A stretch of 6,587 nt of DNA, taken from positions 1 through 6,587 of the forward strand of contig CAZVAP010000033.1 of NCBI GenBank assembly GCA_964625125.1. Reading direction: 5' to 3'. The notes under the pieces were generated by a model. It was not told the DNA's origin and did not search any database. It saw only the letters and a list, made by a program, of their open reading frames with translations. The stretch is from CAZVAP01 sp964625125 (GTDB lineage: Bacteria; Patescibacteriota; Gracilibacteria; Absconditabacterales; Absconditicoccaceae). Each line of letters opens with the position of its first letter. Within the stretch, counting starts at the first letter, position 1. The position numbers were made by a program, and so were the translations under genes. Positions 5,574 through 6,587 of the stretch are shown here, piece by piece.

Positions 5574-6587
5574 ATGTCAAAAAATCCAGAAATTAAGCAA
5601 ATTGAAAACCAAAAGTTTACTAATGAAGAACAGAAAATTATTAATAAGTTAAATTCAGGAACAATTAATGTAGAAAATTTTAGGCAAGCAGTTGATTTAT
5701 TAAATTTAGAGAAAAAGTTAGATTCTGTAAATGATAAGGAAGCTATAAATAATCTTAATAAATCTGTTTTGTTATATTTTAAGAAATTCATAAAAAATGC
5801 TAAAACTCCAGAGGAAGTTAAACTAGCTAAATCTATTAAAGATTATTTAAAAGAACTAAATAAACTACATGAAAATTTAGATAACCATACAAAAAAATTG
5901 ATTAGAGAAGTGAGGAAAGAATTATATAATTTGCCAGTGTATAAATCAGTGAACTTAGAAAAGATTTTACTTACAAATGATAAAGATCAGCAATATGAAG
6001 TTGGTTTTGATAGAAAATTTAAAAAGTTTTTTGAAATTAAAAGTGAGAAAAACAAAGTAGAATTAGTTTCAATTTCAGATATGTTGCCTTTAAATTTGGA
6101 TATAGATATAGATAAAAAAGATCCAGAAGATAAAGATGATGATTTTGATAATTATGATTTTTGGATAACTACTAAGTCTAATAAATGAGTTAATGTATAT
6201 GAAAAATTTAGTAGAGATTGATTTAATCAAATTTACTATTCTTTTGAGAAAAATTGAAAAGTTTATTTAGGAGTACTAACTTTTGAATTGGATGCTAATA
6301 ATTGACAAGTTAAAAATTTTCAAAATATTGTAAAAGAATTAAATGAAGTTAAAAAACCTCTAACCGAACATGAATTATCTGATTATGAATCAAAAGTATA
6401 TAAAGCTACTATTTTTGATAAGGGATATACTATAAAAAATGATACAATAATAAATTTTGGTAATTTCTCAGTTTGAACTGATGAAAAAACTTTTGATAAA
6501 TTATCTGAGGAATTTAAGGATAAAGAATGTAGTGAAAAAAAATATAAGGATAAAAAATGTAATAAAAAAGAATATGAGGATAAACTA
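5574..6587 (+). CDS. Large charged protein with C-terminal Cys repeats, function unknown (3' partial)
   Basis: The first 338 residues are visible and the frame is open at the right edge; five TGA codons (first at 6186) are read as Gly. I do not recognise a family. Residues 1-130 are Lys/Glu/Asn-rich and probably helical, possibly coiled coil. Residues 176-195 form an acidic run dominated by Asp. The following 120 or so residues look more beta-rich (YYSFEKNGKVYLGVLTFEL). From residue 312 a 10-residue repeat begins, [EK]-[EK]-[FY]-x-D-K-x-C-[SN]-[EK], with one Cys per unit. No signal peptide or membrane segment is visible. The ATG at 5574 sits about 25 nt downstream of a predicted transcription start, with an A-rich leader and no Shine-Dalgarno. 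The Asp-rich run could bind calcium, but it does not fit a standard EF-hand spacing. Confidence 0.8.
6507..6587 (+). repeat. 30-bp in-frame tandem repeat (continues off the edge)
   Basis: Units lie at 6507-6536, 6537-6566 and 6567-6587 (cut by the window). They share the core AAGGATAAA-AATGTA, with divergence that mostly keeps the protein pattern [FY]-x-D-K-x-C. The units differ at several bases, so the repeat is not a recent perfect expansion. Confidence 0.75.

Noticed and set aside
5528..5791. Antisense open frame of 87 codons opposite the start of the last gene
   Set aside because: The plus-strand frame is longer and preceded by a promoter; the antisense product is a hydrophobic artefact of Lys/Asn/Glu codons read backwards.
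2..6587. TGA as tryptophan (code 4, Mycoplasma-like) or selenocysteine
   Set aside because: TGA falls on invariant glycines (P-loop, thioredoxin, YFKAG), while Trp at conserved sites is TGG. About 48 TGA codons without associated hairpins exclude selenocysteine.

Overview
The window is strongly A+T-rich and comes from a bacterium that reads TGA as glycine (translation table 25). That points to the candidate phyla Absconditabacteria (SR1) or Gracilibacteria (BD1-5). The sequence supports this directly. Both invariant glycines of the thymidylate kinase P-loop are TGA, as are the glycine after the last beta strand of the first thioredoxin domain and the glycine of the alginate-lyase motif YFKAGxY. 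TGG is used separately for tryptophan. Read this way, the short standard-code reading frames merge into six densely packed plus-strand genes with about 48 in-frame TGA codons. Arginine is written AGA/AGG. The only CGN codons are four CGG, and one of them sits where the protein family expects an aromatic residue, so CGG may mean tryptophan here. That would favour Absconditabacteria.

Layout. Positions 2-2989 hold the 3' part of a very large carbohydrate-active protein with a spherulin-4/GH135-like domain, a PL7 alginate lyase domain and a GH18 chitinase domain in one chain. Overlapping its stop by 11 nt is an AGOG-type 8-oxoguanine DNA glycosylase/lyase (2979-3710), a family best known from archaea. 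After a 65-nt spacer comes a tandem two-domain thioredoxin (3776-4477) with a strong intrinsic terminator (4482-4511). A thymidylate kinase starts 18 nt later (4530-5180) and overlaps by 20 nt a small, very basic protein of unknown function (5161-5502). A second terminator (5503-5529) overlaps a good sigma70-type promoter, which appears to drive the last gene. That gene is a long, charged, unrecognised protein (from 5574, running off the window) that ends in a cysteine-containing 10-residue tandem repeat.

How the genes may work together (inference). The housekeeping genes (DNA repair, dTTP synthesis, redox) are packed as expected of a reduced genome. The multi-enzyme polysaccharide degrader is the standout. 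Cultured or enriched relatives with this code live attached to, or prey on, other bacteria, and one chain aimed at galactosaminoglycan-like, alginate-like and chitin-like polymers would suit breaching a host's matrix or envelope. No visible start has a Shine-Dalgarno sequence. No RNA genes, CRISPR array or insertion sequence were seen.
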